This document shows, piece by piece, positions 17,948-26,874 of a DNA stretch of 64,000 bases (position 1 is its first letter; each line of letters opens with the position of its first letter). The translations under genes were made by a program, and so were the position numbers. The notes beneath the pieces were generated by a model. The model worked only from the letters and a program-made list of their open reading frames with translations, was not told where the DNA came from and did no database searches. Origin of the DNA: Neorhizobium sp. UBA3556 (GTDB lineage: Bacteria; Pseudomonadota; Alphaproteobacteria; Rhizobiales; Rhizobiaceae); contig DFNX01000017.1 of assembly GCA_002376235.1 (NCBI GenBank), positions 124,001-188,000 of the forward strand, written 5' to 3'.

Positions 17948-18850
17948 ATGAGGAAGGATCTGAAATCCGCGCTGACCGGCATATCCGGCATTCTAGTCAC
18001 GCCATACGATCGTAACGGCGATATCCTGCCGGAGCGGCAGAAACCGATTGTCGACCGGGCGATCGCGGCAGGCGTCCATATCTTGGTCGCCAACGGCAAT
18101 ACCGGCGAGTTCTATGCCCTGACGCTTGAGGAGGCAGAGGACATGGTGCAGGCTTCGGCGGAATATGTGGGCGAACGGGTTCCGTTGATTGCCGGCGTCG
18201 GGCGGGGCATCCGCGATGCCTGCAGGCTGGCATCGGTCTCGCGCCGGGCCGGTGCTTCGGCGCTTATGATTCACCAGCCGCCGGATCCTTTTTCCTCGCC
18301 ACGCGGGCTTGTCGATTATGTGCGGACCGTGGCTGATGCGGCCGATGGTTTGCCGACAGTTCTCTATCTTCGCAACGATGCGATCGGCACGAAAGCGATT
18401 GTCGATCTCTGTGGAATCCCATCCGTCATCGGCGTCAAATGGGCGACGCCGAACCCGCTGAAACTTTCCGAAGCGATTGCAGCCTGTGATCCCGAGGTCG
18501 TCTGGGTCGGTGGTCTGGCGGAGGTCTGGGCTCCAACATTCTATGCTGTTGGAGCGAAAGGCTTCACCTCCGGCCTCATCAATGTCTGGCCGCAGCGATC
18601 CGTTGCCATCCATGCGGCGCTTGCGGCCGGCGACTACGCGGACGCCAATCGATTGATCGATGGCATGAAGGCCTTCGAGGCAGTGCGGGCGGAGGAGATG
18701 AACGGGACAAACGTGACCGGAGTGAAGGCGGCGCTTGCGCTGATCGGGCACGATTGCGGCCCGACGCGCCCACCATCGGCTTGGCCTCTAACCGTGCCCC
18801 AACAGAGCGCACTTTCGACTTTCATTTCAGACAACGGGATCAGCTTCTGA
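17948..18850 (+). CDS. DapA/KdgD-family dehydratase or aldolase for a 2-keto-3-deoxy sugar acid
   Basis: This 300-residue TIM barrel belongs to the dihydrodipicolinate synthase family. The substrate loop reads ANGNTGEFYALT, a Tyr lies in TVLYLRND, and the Schiff-base Lys is probably in VIGVKWATPNP. Biosynthetic DapA has GTTGE there, so a sugar-acid role is more likely. Known relatives are 5-dehydro-4-deoxyglucarate dehydratase (KdgD) and L-2-keto-3-deoxyarabonate dehydratase, both giving 2-oxoglutarate semialdehyde. Its partner IlvD/Edd enzyme follows 40 bases later. Which of the two substrates it takes is not settled by the sequence. Confidence 0.82.
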   Translation: MRKDLKSALTGISGILVTPYDRNGDILPERQKPIVDRAIAAGVHILVANGNTGEFYALTLEEAEDMVQASAEYVGERVPLIAGVGRGIRDACRLASVSRRAGASALMIHQPPDPFSSPRGLVDYVRTVADAADGLPTVLYLRNDAIGTKAIVDLCGIPSVIGVKWATPNPLKLSEAIAACDPEVVWVGGLAEVWAPTFYAVGAKGFTSGLINVWPQRSVAIHAALAAGDYADANRLIDGMKAFEAVRAEEMNGTNVTGVKAALALIGHDCGPTRPPSAWPLTVPQQSALSTFISDNGISF

Positions 18851-18890
18851 GGAGCCGATCGGTCGTGACCGAAGGCGTGAGGAGTGAGGA

Positions 18891-20630
18891 ATGACAACGA
18901 AGAAAAAGAAGTATGAAGACCTGCGGTCGGCCCGCTGGATGATGCCTGACGACCAGCGGTCCTTTGGGCACCGCTCGCGCACCATGCAGATGGGATATGC
19001 GCCGGAAGACTGGGAGGGGCGGCCGATCATCGCGATCATCAACACATGGTCGGACGCCCAGCCCTGCCACATGCATTTCCGCGAACGGGCGGAATGGGTG
19101 AAGCGCGGCGTGCTGCAGGCGGGCGGCTTTCCTATGGAATTACCTGCGTTGTCATTGTCGGAAAACTTCGTAAAGCCGACGACCATGCTCTATCGCAACA
19201 TGCTGGCGATGGAGACGGAGGAACTGCTCCGCTCGCATCCGGTCGATGGCGCTGTGCTGATGGGTGGTTGCGACAAGACCACACCGGGACTGGTGATGGG
19301 CGCCGTGTCCTTGGGCATTCCGTTCATCTACCTGCCGGCCGGTCCGATGCTGCGCGGCAATTATGCCGGCAAGGCGCTGGGTTCCGGCACGGACGGCTTT
19401 AAATACTGGGATGAGCGGCGGGCAGGGACAATTTCCAAGGAGGAGTGGCAGGGGATCGAAGGCGGCATCGCGCGCAGCTACGGCCACTGTATGACGATGG
19501 GTACCGCCTCGACCATGACGGCAATCGCCGAAGCTATGGGGCTGACATTGCCGAATGCCTCGTCCATTCCGGCCGCCGATGCCAACCACCAACGCATGTC
19601 GGCCACATGCGGGCGGCGGATCGTTGAAATGGTTTGGGAAGACTTGACGCCGGACAAGGTGATTACCCCGGCCGCCGTCAATAATGCAGTGACGGTGGCG
19701 ATGGCGACGGGCTGTTCGACCAATGCGATCATTCACCTTATCGCCATGGCGCGGCGTGCCGGCGTGCCATTGGAGCTTGACGATCTCGACCGCATCGGCC
19801 GCACGACGCCGGTGATCGCCAACATTCGCCCTTCCGGCACAACTTACCTGATGGAAGACTTTTTCTATGCCGGCGGGCTGCGCGCGCTGATGAAACAGCT
19901 TGGCGATAAGCTCGATCCGACCGCCATCACCGTCACTGGAAAACCGCTTACGGATGGCCTGGAGGATGTCAAAATCTACAATGAAGATGTCATTCGACCG
20001 CTTTCCAACCCGGTTTATCATGAAGGGTCTCTGGCGGTGCTGAAGGGCAATCTCTGCCCTGATGGCGCGGTCATCAAGCCGGCTGCATGCGACCCGAAAT
20101 TCCACAGACATACGGGGCCGGCGCTCGTGGCCGACAGCTATCCGGAACTAAAGAAAATCATCGACGATCCAGATTATCCGCTGACGCCTGAAACGGTTCT
20201 GGTGTTGCGCAATGCGGGGCCGCAGGGTGGGCCGGGCATGCCGGAATGGGGTATGATACCGATGCCGAAAGCGCTGCTGAAGCTTGGATTGCGCGACATG
20301 GTGCGCATCTCTGACGCCCGCATGTCAGGCACCAGCTTCGGCGCTTGTGTGCTTCATGCTTCGCCGGAAGCCTTTGTTGGCGGACCGCTGGCGCTCCTCA
20401 AGACCGGTGACATGGTCGAACTCGATATTCCCACGCGCAGCCTCAACATGCTGGTTTCAGAAGAGGAACTGGCGAAGCGCAAAGCGGCTTGGGTGGCTCC
20501 GGAGCCACGATATGAGCGTGGTTACGGCTTCATGTTCACCAAGCATATCGAGCAGGCCGACAAGGGCTGCGATTTCGATTTCCTGAAAACTGAGTTCGGC
20601 GCAAAGGTGCCCGAGCCGGCGATCAACTGA
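18891..20630 (+). CDS. IlvD/Edd-family sugar-acid dehydratase (arabinonate dehydratase-like)
   Basis: This 579-residue protein is an iron-sulfur dehydratase. Three cysteines likely to hold the [2Fe-2S] cluster are in NTWSDAQPCH, MGGCDKTTPG and YGHCMTMGTAST. The C-terminal domain has the catalytic Ser region RISDARMSGTSFG. It resembles R. leguminosarum L-arabinonate dehydratase more than IlvD (DAGCD/CxGMFTAN versions) or Edd. It should turn an aldonate into its 2-keto-3-deoxy form, which the upstream DapA-family enzyme would process. Its stop overlaps a possible start of the next gene. Confidence 0.85.
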   Translation: MTTKKKKYEDLRSARWMMPDDQRSFGHRSRTMQMGYAPEDWEGRPIIAIINTWSDAQPCHMHFRERAEWVKRGVLQAGGFPMELPALSLSENFVKPTTMLYRNMLAMETEELLRSHPVDGAVLMGGCDKTTPGLVMGAVSLGIPFIYLPAGPMLRGNYAGKALGSGTDGFKYWDERRAGTISKEEWQGIEGGIARSYGHCMTMGTASTMTAIAEAMGLTLPNASSIPAADANHQRMSATCGRRIVEMVWEDLTPDKVITPAAVNNAVTVAMATGCSTNAIIHLIAMARRAGVPLELDDLDRIGRTTPVIANIRPSGTTYLMEDFFYAGGLRALMKQLGDKLDPTAITVTGKPLTDGLEDVKIYNEDVIRPLSNPVYHEGSLAVLKGNLCPDGAVIKPAACDPKFHRHTGPALVADSYPELKKIIDDPDYPLTPETVLVLRNAGPQGGPGMPEWGMIPMPKALLKLGLRDMVRISDARMSGTSFGACVLHASPEAFVGGPLALLKTGDMVELDIPTRSLNMLVSEEELAKRKAAWVAPEPRYERGYGFMFTKHIEQADKGCDFDFLKTEFGAKVPEPAIN

Positions 20631-20650
20631 TGAAGCATCGAGGAGAGACC

Positions 20651-21361
20651 ATGAACCCTGCTACCCGCGAAAAACTGATGGGCGTATCCGTCGCAACGCT
20701 CTGCTCGGCACTTTACAAGCGCGGCCTCAAAAACCAGACGATCCAGGATGTACGGCCGGTTCGGCCCAAGGGTCGTAACATGGTCGGCCCGGCATTCACG
20801 CTGCGCTACATGCCGGCGCGCGAAGATCGCAATCCTATGACGGTATTCCGTGATCCCAAACATCCGCAGCGCCACGCGATCGAGACCTGCCCGGAAGGTT
20901 CGGTTCTGGTGATGGACAGCCGCAAGGACGCGCGGGCGGCATCCGCCGGCGATATCCTGATCACCCGGCTGATGGTGCGCGGCGGGGCGGGGGTTGTCAC
21001 TGACGGCGGTTTTCGCGATGCGATGACGATCGGAGAGCTGGATATCCCCGCCTATCACAACCGACCTTCCAGCCCAACGAACCTGACATTGCACGAGGCG
21101 ATCGACATCAACGTGCCGATCGGATGCGGTGATGTCGCGGTGTTTCCCGGCGACATCATGGTCGGCGACGACGACAGCGTTATCGTCATTCCAGCCGAGA
21201 TCGCCGATGAGATTGCCGACGAGGCCGTTGAGATGACGGCTTATGAAGACTTCGTCGTCGAGCGCGTGAAAGCCGGACATACGATCATCGGGCTTTATCC
21301 CGCTACCGACGAGAGCAATCTATCGATGTTTGCCGAATGGCGCAAAAAACACGAAAGATGA
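20651..21361 (+). CDS. RraA-like/HMG-aldolase-fold protein
   Basis: This protein has 236 residues from ATG 20651, which has AGGAGAG four bases upstream. An earlier ATG overlapping the previous stop (20630) lacks a site. The RraA-like fold is shown by VSVATLCSALYKRGL, MVGPAFTLRY and the core GDILITRLMVRGGAGVVTDGGFRD. Some family members are 4-hydroxy-4-methyl-2-oxoglutarate or oxaloacetate-type aldolases, while E. coli RraA inhibits RNase E. In a sugar-acid operon a metabolic role seems more likely than RNase control, but the reaction is unknown. Confidence 0.75.
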   Translation: MNPATREKLMGVSVATLCSALYKRGLKNQTIQDVRPVRPKGRNMVGPAFTLRYMPAREDRNPMTVFRDPKHPQRHAIETCPEGSVLVMDSRKDARAASAGDILITRLMVRGGAGVVTDGGFRDAMTIGELDIPAYHNRPSSPTNLTLHEAIDINVPIGCGDVAVFPGDIMVGDDDSVIVIPAEIADEIADEAVEMTAYEDFVVERVKAGHTIIGLYPATDESNLSMFAEWRKKHER

Positions 21362-21824
21362 TCCACGGCATATCCGTAAATTGTCTCTCCAGTGCCGTAG
21401 GATCGTGATCTTTTCGGTGTGCTGCGGGTATTGAGACAATCGAATATCCGCTCTGGTTTTCCGTAAGACGGTTTGCTTGGAGAGACCTGCCGGCCTCAGC
21501 CCGCGTTCTTCTCCAAGCGCAAACTTTTTCCGTCTGGAATTCCCGATTGCATGGGCAAACTACTGCGACGCTCGTCGAGCGATCATTGGGCGGAAATGAA
21601 CCGATCCCCGCAATAGCTCAGCCATCTCCCCGGTTGATCCCGACCTTCGAGCCTTATGCGATACCAAGCTCGAGAAACGAACGCTGAGTTAGGCGTTTTC
21701 GACCTCAAAACATTCGACCAGAACCGGAGTTTTGTCGCTACGGCACGAACCGGTGCCGGAGAATTGACACTCATTCGATCCCGTGGTTTGCTATGATGTC
21801 AGACCAATTTAGCATGTTCGGGGA
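21362..21824 (+). other. Intergenic region with two inverted repeats
   Basis: I see no gene here. GATCC-ACGGCA (21360-21370) pairs with TGCCGTAGGATC (21393-21404) just after the RraA-like stop. GCTTGGAGA (21475-21483) pairs with TCTCCAAGC (21510-21518) and is followed by a T-rich stretch, so either could end the upstream operon. TGTCAGACCA near 21797-21806, before the GntR gene, resembles a GntR half-operator. Confidence 0.35.
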
Positions 21825-22544
21825 ATGATGAAATCAAGTCGAACCAGTTCACTTCAACCGCTGCCGACGCTGGATCGCGCTCGACAGGTGACTGTCGCAC
21901 TTGCCCATTACATTGCCGATGTCCAACTCAAGATCGGTGATCGGCTGCCTGCGGAGCGAGAGCTCATGGCAACGCTGGCGGTTGGGCGCTCGACAATCCG
22001 CGAAGCGATCAGGCATTTTCAGGCGCTCGGCGTGATCGAGACGCGCAAAGGCAGCGGAACCTATCTTCTGCGACAGATTTCTCCCGATACCGTTCATATG
22101 CCGCTGTCGCTCGATACGACGCAGTTGCGTGACGTGCTTTTGCAGACCCTGCAGGTGCGCCGCGGCATCGAATGCGAGGCCGGCATGGTGGCGGCGCAAA
22201 TGCGCACCGCCGACGATCTGGCGATCATCGAGGACAAGCTGGTGAAGATGGAAACTGTCCATCTGGAAAAAGGCTCGTCCGGCCCGGAAGACCTCGCCTT
22301 TCACCTTGCCGTTTACGATGCCACGCATAATCCGCTGTTTCGTCAGATACTCGAACAGATGCGCGAAAGTTTCGAGCATTTTTGGGCTTCGCCCTTTGAC
22401 CGAAAGGATTTTGCCCGGCGCTCCTTTCCGTTTCATCGCACGCTTTTTGACGCCATCGCCGCCCGGGATTGCGAAGGTGCGCGGTGCGAGACGCTAAAGA
22501 TCCTCGCGGTTGTCGAGGAAGACATCAAGGAAATGTCCAAATGA
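21825..22544 (+). CDS. GntR-family (FadR subfamily) regulator
   Basis: This 239-residue protein starts at 21825 or, better spaced from GGGGA, at the next ATG (21828). The N-terminal winged helix reads LPAERELMATLAVGRSTIRE and ETRKGSGTYL (about 45-85). The helical FCD effector domain runs from about 105 on, with metal-site residues in DLAFHLAVYDATHN and FPFHRTLFDA. Its stop overlaps the start of the PLP enzyme (ATGA), so it is the first gene of the operon it probably controls, which also includes a sugar ABC importer. Confidence 0.9.
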   Translation: MMKSSRTSSLQPLPTLDRARQVTVALAHYIADVQLKIGDRLPAERELMATLAVGRSTIREAIRHFQALGVIETRKGSGTYLLRQISPDTVHMPLSLDTTQLRDVLLQTLQVRRGIECEAGMVAAQMRTADDLAIIEDKLVKMETVHLEKGSSGPEDLAFHLAVYDATHNPLFRQILEQMRESFEHFWASPFDRKDFARRSFPFHRTLFDAIAARDCEGARCETLKILAVVEEDIKEMSK

Positions 22545-23707
22545 ACGAAATGCTCGATCCGTCGGCGTTTGCCTCGCTGATCACCGCTCATGACGACGGC
22601 AATTTTGCCGATGCGGTGGTGCCGCCGATCTTTCAGACCTCGCTGTTCACCTTCTCCGAATATGACGAGATGATCGCTTCCTATCGCGGCGAAAAGGTGC
22701 GGCCGATTTATACGCGCGGCCTCAACCCGACGGTGCGCATGTTCGAGGAAATGCTGGCCAAGCTCGAGGGCGCCGAAGATGCGCTCGGTTTTGCGAGCGG
22801 CATGTCGGCCATTTCCTCTTCCGTCTTGAGCTTTGTCGAGCCGGGTGATCGCATCGTTGCCGTCAAGCATGTCTATCCGGATGCGTTTCGCCTTTTCGGC
22901 ACGCTTCTGAAGCGCATGAAGGTTGAGGTCACCTATGTCGATGGCCGTGATGAAGAGGCGTTGGATAAGGCTCTGCCCGGCGCAAAACTGCTTTATCTCG
23001 AAAGCCCGACGAGCTGGGTGATGGAAGCGCATGACGTCGGCGCGCTGGCGGCGCTGGCGAAAAAGCATGGCGCGGTCTCGATGATCGACAACAGCTGGGC
23101 AAGCCCGGTCTTTCAGCGACCCATCACGCTCGGCGTCGATCTCGTCATCCATTCGGCCTCGAAATATCTCGGCGGGCATAGCGATGTCGTTGCCGGTGTC
23201 GTTGCCGGCTCGAAGGAGATGATCGCGCGGGTGAAGGCGGAAGCCTATCCCTATCTCGGCGGCAAGCTTTCGCCCTTCGATGCATGGCTTTTGATCCGCG
23301 GCATGCGCACGCTACCCTTGCGCATGAAGGCGCATCAGGAATCGGCGCTGACCATCGCGCGGCGTCTGCAAGAACTCGATGTGGTAGAAACCGTCTGCCA
23401 TCCGGGCCTGGCCAACCGCCTTCCTGCCGGGCTTCACGGCACGTCCGGCCTGTTTTCCTTCATCTTCAAGGAAGGCGTCGATATCCGCGCCTTTGCCGAT
23501 CACCTCAAGCTCTTCAAGCTCGGCGTCAGCTGGGGCGGCCACGAAAGCCTGATCGTACCGGGCGAAGTGGTGCTGCAGCAGAAGGCCCAACCGAATTCCG
23601 CGCATACGTTCGGCATCCATGCGCGGTCCGTACGGCTCCATGTCGGCCTCGAGGGAACCGAGGTTTTATGGAGCGATCTTCAGGAGGCGATTGCCGTCGC
23701 CACCTAG
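22541..23707 (+). CDS. Cys/Met-metabolism PLP-dependent enzyme (cystathionine lyase-like)
   Basis: This protein has 388 residues from ATG 22541, four bases inside the GntR stop. It is a fold-type I PLP enzyme of the trans-sulfuration family. The motifs are VVPPIFQTSLF, YTRGLNPTVR, GFASGMSAISS, YLESPTSWVM, MIDNSWASPVF and SASKYLGGHSDV, which carries the PLP lysine. Relatives include cystathionine beta- and gamma-lyases and methionine gamma-lyase. Its coupling to a sugar-type ABC importer is odd and suggests the imported compound might be an amino-acid conjugate, such as an Amadori compound or a sulfur-bearing sugar derivative. That is inference; the exact reaction is not readable. Confidence 0.85.
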   Translation: MNEMLDPSAFASLITAHDDGNFADAVVPPIFQTSLFTFSEYDEMIASYRGEKVRPIYTRGLNPTVRMFEEMLAKLEGAEDALGFASGMSAISSSVLSFVEPGDRIVAVKHVYPDAFRLFGTLLKRMKVEVTYVDGRDEEALDKALPGAKLLYLESPTSWVMEAHDVGALAALAKKHGAVSMIDNSWASPVFQRPITLGVDLVIHSASKYLGGHSDVVAGVVAGSKEMIARVKAEAYPYLGGKLSPFDAWLLIRGMRTLPLRMKAHQESALTIARRLQELDVVETVCHPGLANRLPAGLHGTSGLFSFIFKEGVDIRAFADHLKLFKLGVSWGGHESLIVPGEVVLQQKAQPNSAHTFGIHARSVRLHVGLEGTEVLWSDLQEAIAVAT

Positions 23708-23740
23708 CGCATCAACCAATAGATAACTGGGAGCAGAACA

Positions 23741-25000
23741 ATGAAAACAATCATAACAGCTGCATTCATCGCGACCATGATGGCGGGAACTGCCATGGCC
23801 GATACCACCCTCAAGCTGGTGGAAGTCATCACCAGCCCGGAACGCACGCAGACGCTGAAATCGCTGACCGAAAAATTCGAGGCCGCAAATCCGGGCACCA
23901 AGGTCGAGATCATCTCGCTGCCCTGGAACGAGGCGTTCCAGAAATTCGCCACCATGGTCTCTGCCGGCGATACGCCCGACGTGATGGAAATGCCGGACAC
24001 GTGGCTTTCGCTCTACGGCAACAACGGCATGCTCGAAAGTCTCGAGCCCTATCTCGAAAAATGGCAGCACACCAAGGAACTGACGCCCCGCGCGCTGGAA
24101 CTCGGCCGCGACGTCAAGGACACTGCCTATATGCTGCCCTACGGCTTCTATCTGCGTGCGATGTTCTACAACAAGAAGCTGTTGAGCGAAGCCGGCGTTT
24201 CCGAGCCGCCGAAGACCATGGACGAGTTCGTGAAGGCATCCGAAGCCGTATCCAAACTGCCGGGCAAATACGGTTATTGCATGCGCGGCGGTCCGGGCGG
24301 CCTCAATGGCTGGATGATCTTCGCCGCCTCAATGGCTGGGGACAATAAATACTTCACCGATGACGGTACCTCGACCATGAACAGCGAAGGCTGGGCCAAG
24401 GGCATCGAGTGGATGGTCGACCTTTACAAGAAGGGCCTGGCGCCGAAGGACAGCGTCAACTGGGGCTTCAATGAAGTCGTTGCCGGTTTCTATTCCGGCA
24501 CTTGCGCTTTCCTCGATCAGGACCCGGATGCGCTGATCGCCGTTGCCGAGCGCATGAAACCCGAGGATTTTGGCGTTGCACCGCTACCCAAGGGCCCAAC
24601 CGGAAAGTCCTTCCCCACCATCGGTTATGCCGGCTGGTCGATGTTCGCCAAGAGCGAAAACAAGGACCTTTCCTGGAAGCTGATCGAAACGCTGCAGAGC
24701 CCGGAAGGCAATATCGAGTGGAACAAGAAGATCGGCGCTTTGCCGGCCTATACGGCAGCCGAAAAGGATCCGTTCTACGCGGGTGACCAGTTCAAGGGCT
24801 GGTTCGAGGAACTGGCGGACAAGGACACCGTTCCGACCGTGATGCCGACCTTCCTCGAAGAGTTCGCCTTCTTCAAGGATTCGCTGGCCATCAAGACCTC
24901 GCAGCAGGCTCTGCTTGGCGACATCACGGCGAAGGAACTCGCCGATGAATGGGCGGCTTACCTCACCAAGGCGCAGCAGAAGAACCTCTCCAAGAAGTAA
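23741..25000 (+). CDS. Sugar-type ABC transporter substrate-binding protein
   Basis: This 419-residue protein has a signal peptide ending near residue 20 (GTAMA before DTTLKL). It is a family-1 (MalE/UgpB-like) binding protein: FEAANPGTKVEIISLPW, GDTPDVMEMPDTW, YNKKLLSEAGVSEPP and YGFNEVVAGFYSG-type segments are seen. A good ribosome site precedes ATG 23741. It starts 33 bases after the PLP-enzyme stop, and two permease genes and an ATPase gene follow. A strong hairpin at 25009-25039 separates it from the permeases and probably keeps the binding-protein message more abundant. Confidence 0.92.
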   Translation: MKTIITAAFIATMMAGTAMADTTLKLVEVITSPERTQTLKSLTEKFEAANPGTKVEIISLPWNEAFQKFATMVSAGDTPDVMEMPDTWLSLYGNNGMLESLEPYLEKWQHTKELTPRALELGRDVKDTAYMLPYGFYLRAMFYNKKLLSEAGVSEPPKTMDEFVKASEAVSKLPGKYGYCMRGGPGGLNGWMIFAASMAGDNKYFTDDGTSTMNSEGWAKGIEWMVDLYKKGLAPKDSVNWGFNEVVAGFYSGTCAFLDQDPDALIAVAERMKPEDFGVAPLPKGPTGKSFPTIGYAGWSMFAKSENKDLSWKLIETLQSPEGNIEWNKKIGALPAYTAAEKDPFYAGDQFKGWFEELADKDTVPTVMPTFLEEFAFFKDSLAIKTSQQALLGDITAKELADEWAAYLTKAQQKNLSKK

Positions 25001-25008
25001 TCGACGCC

Positions 25009-25039
25009 GTGGCGGCGCGGGCTTTCCCCGCGCCGCCAC
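25009..25039 (+). other. 13-bp intercistronic hairpin after the binding-protein gene
   Basis: GTGGCGGCGCGGG (25009-25021) pairs perfectly with CCCGCGCCGCCAC (25027-25039) over a five-base loop, followed by CCCGCTTTTCTT. It lies between the binding protein and the first permease. Such stems commonly act as partial terminators or protect the upstream message from 3' exonucleases. Confidence 0.7.
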
Positions 25040-25098
25040 CCCGCTTTTCTTCATGCAATGACGGCGCAAACATTGCGCCGCGAACGGGAAACTGTCTG

Positions 25099-26034
25099 AT
25101 GTCCATGACCGCCGACGAGTATGATCGTCGCCAGGATCGCAGGCCGTGGCAAAAACGCCTTGCCGACGCCTCCGAACCATATCTTTACAGCGCGCCGGCG
25201 CTGATCCTCATCATCGTTGTCATGCTGGTGCCGCTCGTGGTCGGCATTTCCTACGCATTCCGCGATATCCAGCTGCTCAATCCGTTTTCCGGCGGTTTCA
25301 TCGGGCTCGAACACTTTGAAACGCTGTCGAAAGACCGTGCGTTTTACACCGCGCTGAAAAACACGCTGTGGTGGACAGGTGCTTCCGTTTTCCTGCAATT
25401 CGGTTTCGGCCTCATTCTGGCGCTTCTGCTCGACAAGCCGTTCATGGGCCGTGGCCTGGTTCAGGCGCTGGTGTTTCTGCCATGGGCGGTACCGTCGTTT
25501 CTGGCCGGCCTCAACTGGGCATGGCTGTTCAATCCGGTCATCGGGCCGATCCCGCACTGGCTGTTCGATCTCGGCCTGATGAGCCAGCCCGGCAATATCT
25601 TGTCCGACCCGCAATATGCGATGTGGGGTCCGATCATCGCCAATGTCTGGTGGGGCATCCCCTTTTTCGCCATCACGCTTCTGGCCGCACTTCAATCGAT
25701 CCCGCGTGATCTTTATGAAGCGGCGTCCATCGATGGCGCTTCGTGGTTCCAGCGCTTCTGGTCGATCACGCTGCCATTCCTGGCGCCGACCATCGCCATC
25801 ACCGTGCTTTTGCGCACCGTCTGGATCTCCAATTTTGCCGATCTCATTGTCGTCATGACCGGCGGCGGACCGGCCGATCGCACCCAGATCGTCGCCAGCT
25901 ATATCTTCACGCAGGCCTTCAAGGCGCTCGACTTCGGTTATGCCTCGGCGATTGCGCTGGTACTGCTGGTGCTGCTCATGGCCTATTCCATGCTGATCAT
26001 CCTGCTGCGGCAGACATTGCTGAACAAGGGGTGA
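25099..26034 (+). CDS. Sugar ABC transporter permease (MalF-type)
   Basis: This protein has 311 residues from ATG 25099; the open frame continues upstream, but that part crosses the hairpin and lacks a ribosome site. It has six hydrophobic helices starting at about residue 35 (LYSAPALILIIVVMLVPLV). The ATPase-contact EAA loop reads LYEAASIDGASWFQRFWSITLPFL. It forms the membrane channel with the next gene's product. Confidence 0.92.
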   Translation: MSMTADEYDRRQDRRPWQKRLADASEPYLYSAPALILIIVVMLVPLVVGISYAFRDIQLLNPFSGGFIGLEHFETLSKDRAFYTALKNTLWWTGASVFLQFGFGLILALLLDKPFMGRGLVQALVFLPWAVPSFLAGLNWAWLFNPVIGPIPHWLFDLGLMSQPGNILSDPQYAMWGPIIANVWWGIPFFAITLLAALQSIPRDLYEAASIDGASWFQRFWSITLPFLAPTIAITVLLRTVWISNFADLIVVMTGGGPADRTQIVASYIFTQAFKALDFGYASAIALVLLVLLMAYSMLIILLRQTLLNKG

Positions 26035-26039
26035 GGGCC

Positions 26040-26870
26040 ATGAAAACATCGCTTCTTCCCACCATCGCGCATCGGCTGGCCATTCTTGCCTATGTCGTCT
26101 TCGCGCTCTTCCCGCTCTACTGGCTTCTAAAAGTGTCGCTGACGCCGAACGACCTGCTTTATTCCGAGGGCGTGCGCATGTGGCCGTCGCGGACCACGTG
26201 GGAACACTATTCCTTCGTGCTGCAGCACAGCGCTTTTCCGACCTTCTTCAAGAACAGCCTGATCGTTTCCGGCTCGACCGCCATCATCGTGACGATCTGC
26301 GCATCGCTTTCCGGTTACGCGCTCTCCCGCTTCAATTTTCGGGCCAAATACTGGATCGTCGGGCTGATGCTTCTTACACAGATGTTCCCGCTGGTCATGC
26401 TGGTGGCACCGATCTTCAAGATCCTGACGCCGCTCGGCCTTACCAACAGCCTGACGGGCCTGATCGTCGTCTACACCGCCTTCAATGTGCCCTTCGCGAC
26501 CTTCCTGATGCAGTCCTTCTTCGACGGCATTCCAAAGGATCTCGAAGAGGCGGCGATGATCGACGGCGCCACCAAATTCACGGCGTTCCGCGAAATTATC
26601 CTGCCGCTGACGCTTCCCGGCATTGCCGCGACGCTCGGTTTCGTTTTCACCGCCGCGTGGAGCGAGCTGCTGTTCGCGCTGATGCTGATCAATGGCAACA
26701 ATGCCGCGACCTTCCCGGTCGGGCTGTTGACCTTCGTTTCCAAATTCTCGGTGGACTTTGGGCAGATGATGGCAGCGGGCGTGCTCGCGCTCATCCCGGC
26801 GGCTCTCTTCTTCCTGCTCATCCAGCGCTACCTCGTTCAGGGCCTGACGGCCGGCGCGGTCAAGGGGTAA
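26040..26870 (+). CDS. Sugar ABC transporter permease (MalG-type)
   Basis: This protein has 276 residues from the ATG at 26040, five bases after the first permease's stop. It has six helices (LAILAYVVFALFPLYWLLK first) and a clear EAA loop (LEEAAMIDGATKFTAFREIILPL) that docks onto the ATPase. The MalG-type C-terminal end (FLLIQRYLVQGLTAGAVKG) is intact. Confidence 0.93.
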   Translation: MKTSLLPTIAHRLAILAYVVFALFPLYWLLKVSLTPNDLLYSEGVRMWPSRTTWEHYSFVLQHSAFPTFFKNSLIVSGSTAIIVTICASLSGYALSRFNFRAKYWIVGLMLLTQMFPLVMLVAPIFKILTPLGLTNSLTGLIVVYTAFNVPFATFLMQSFFDGIPKDLEEAAMIDGATKFTAFREIILPLTLPGIAATLGFVFTAAWSELLFALMLINGNNAATFPVGLLTFVSKFSVDFGQMMAAGVLALIPAALFFLLIQRYLVQGLTAGAVKG

Positions 26871-26874
26871 TCAT

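Noticed and set aside
21764..21797. TTGACA and TATGAT before the GntR gene as a sigma-70 promoter
   Set aside because: The spacing is 22 bases, too long for a normal promoter.
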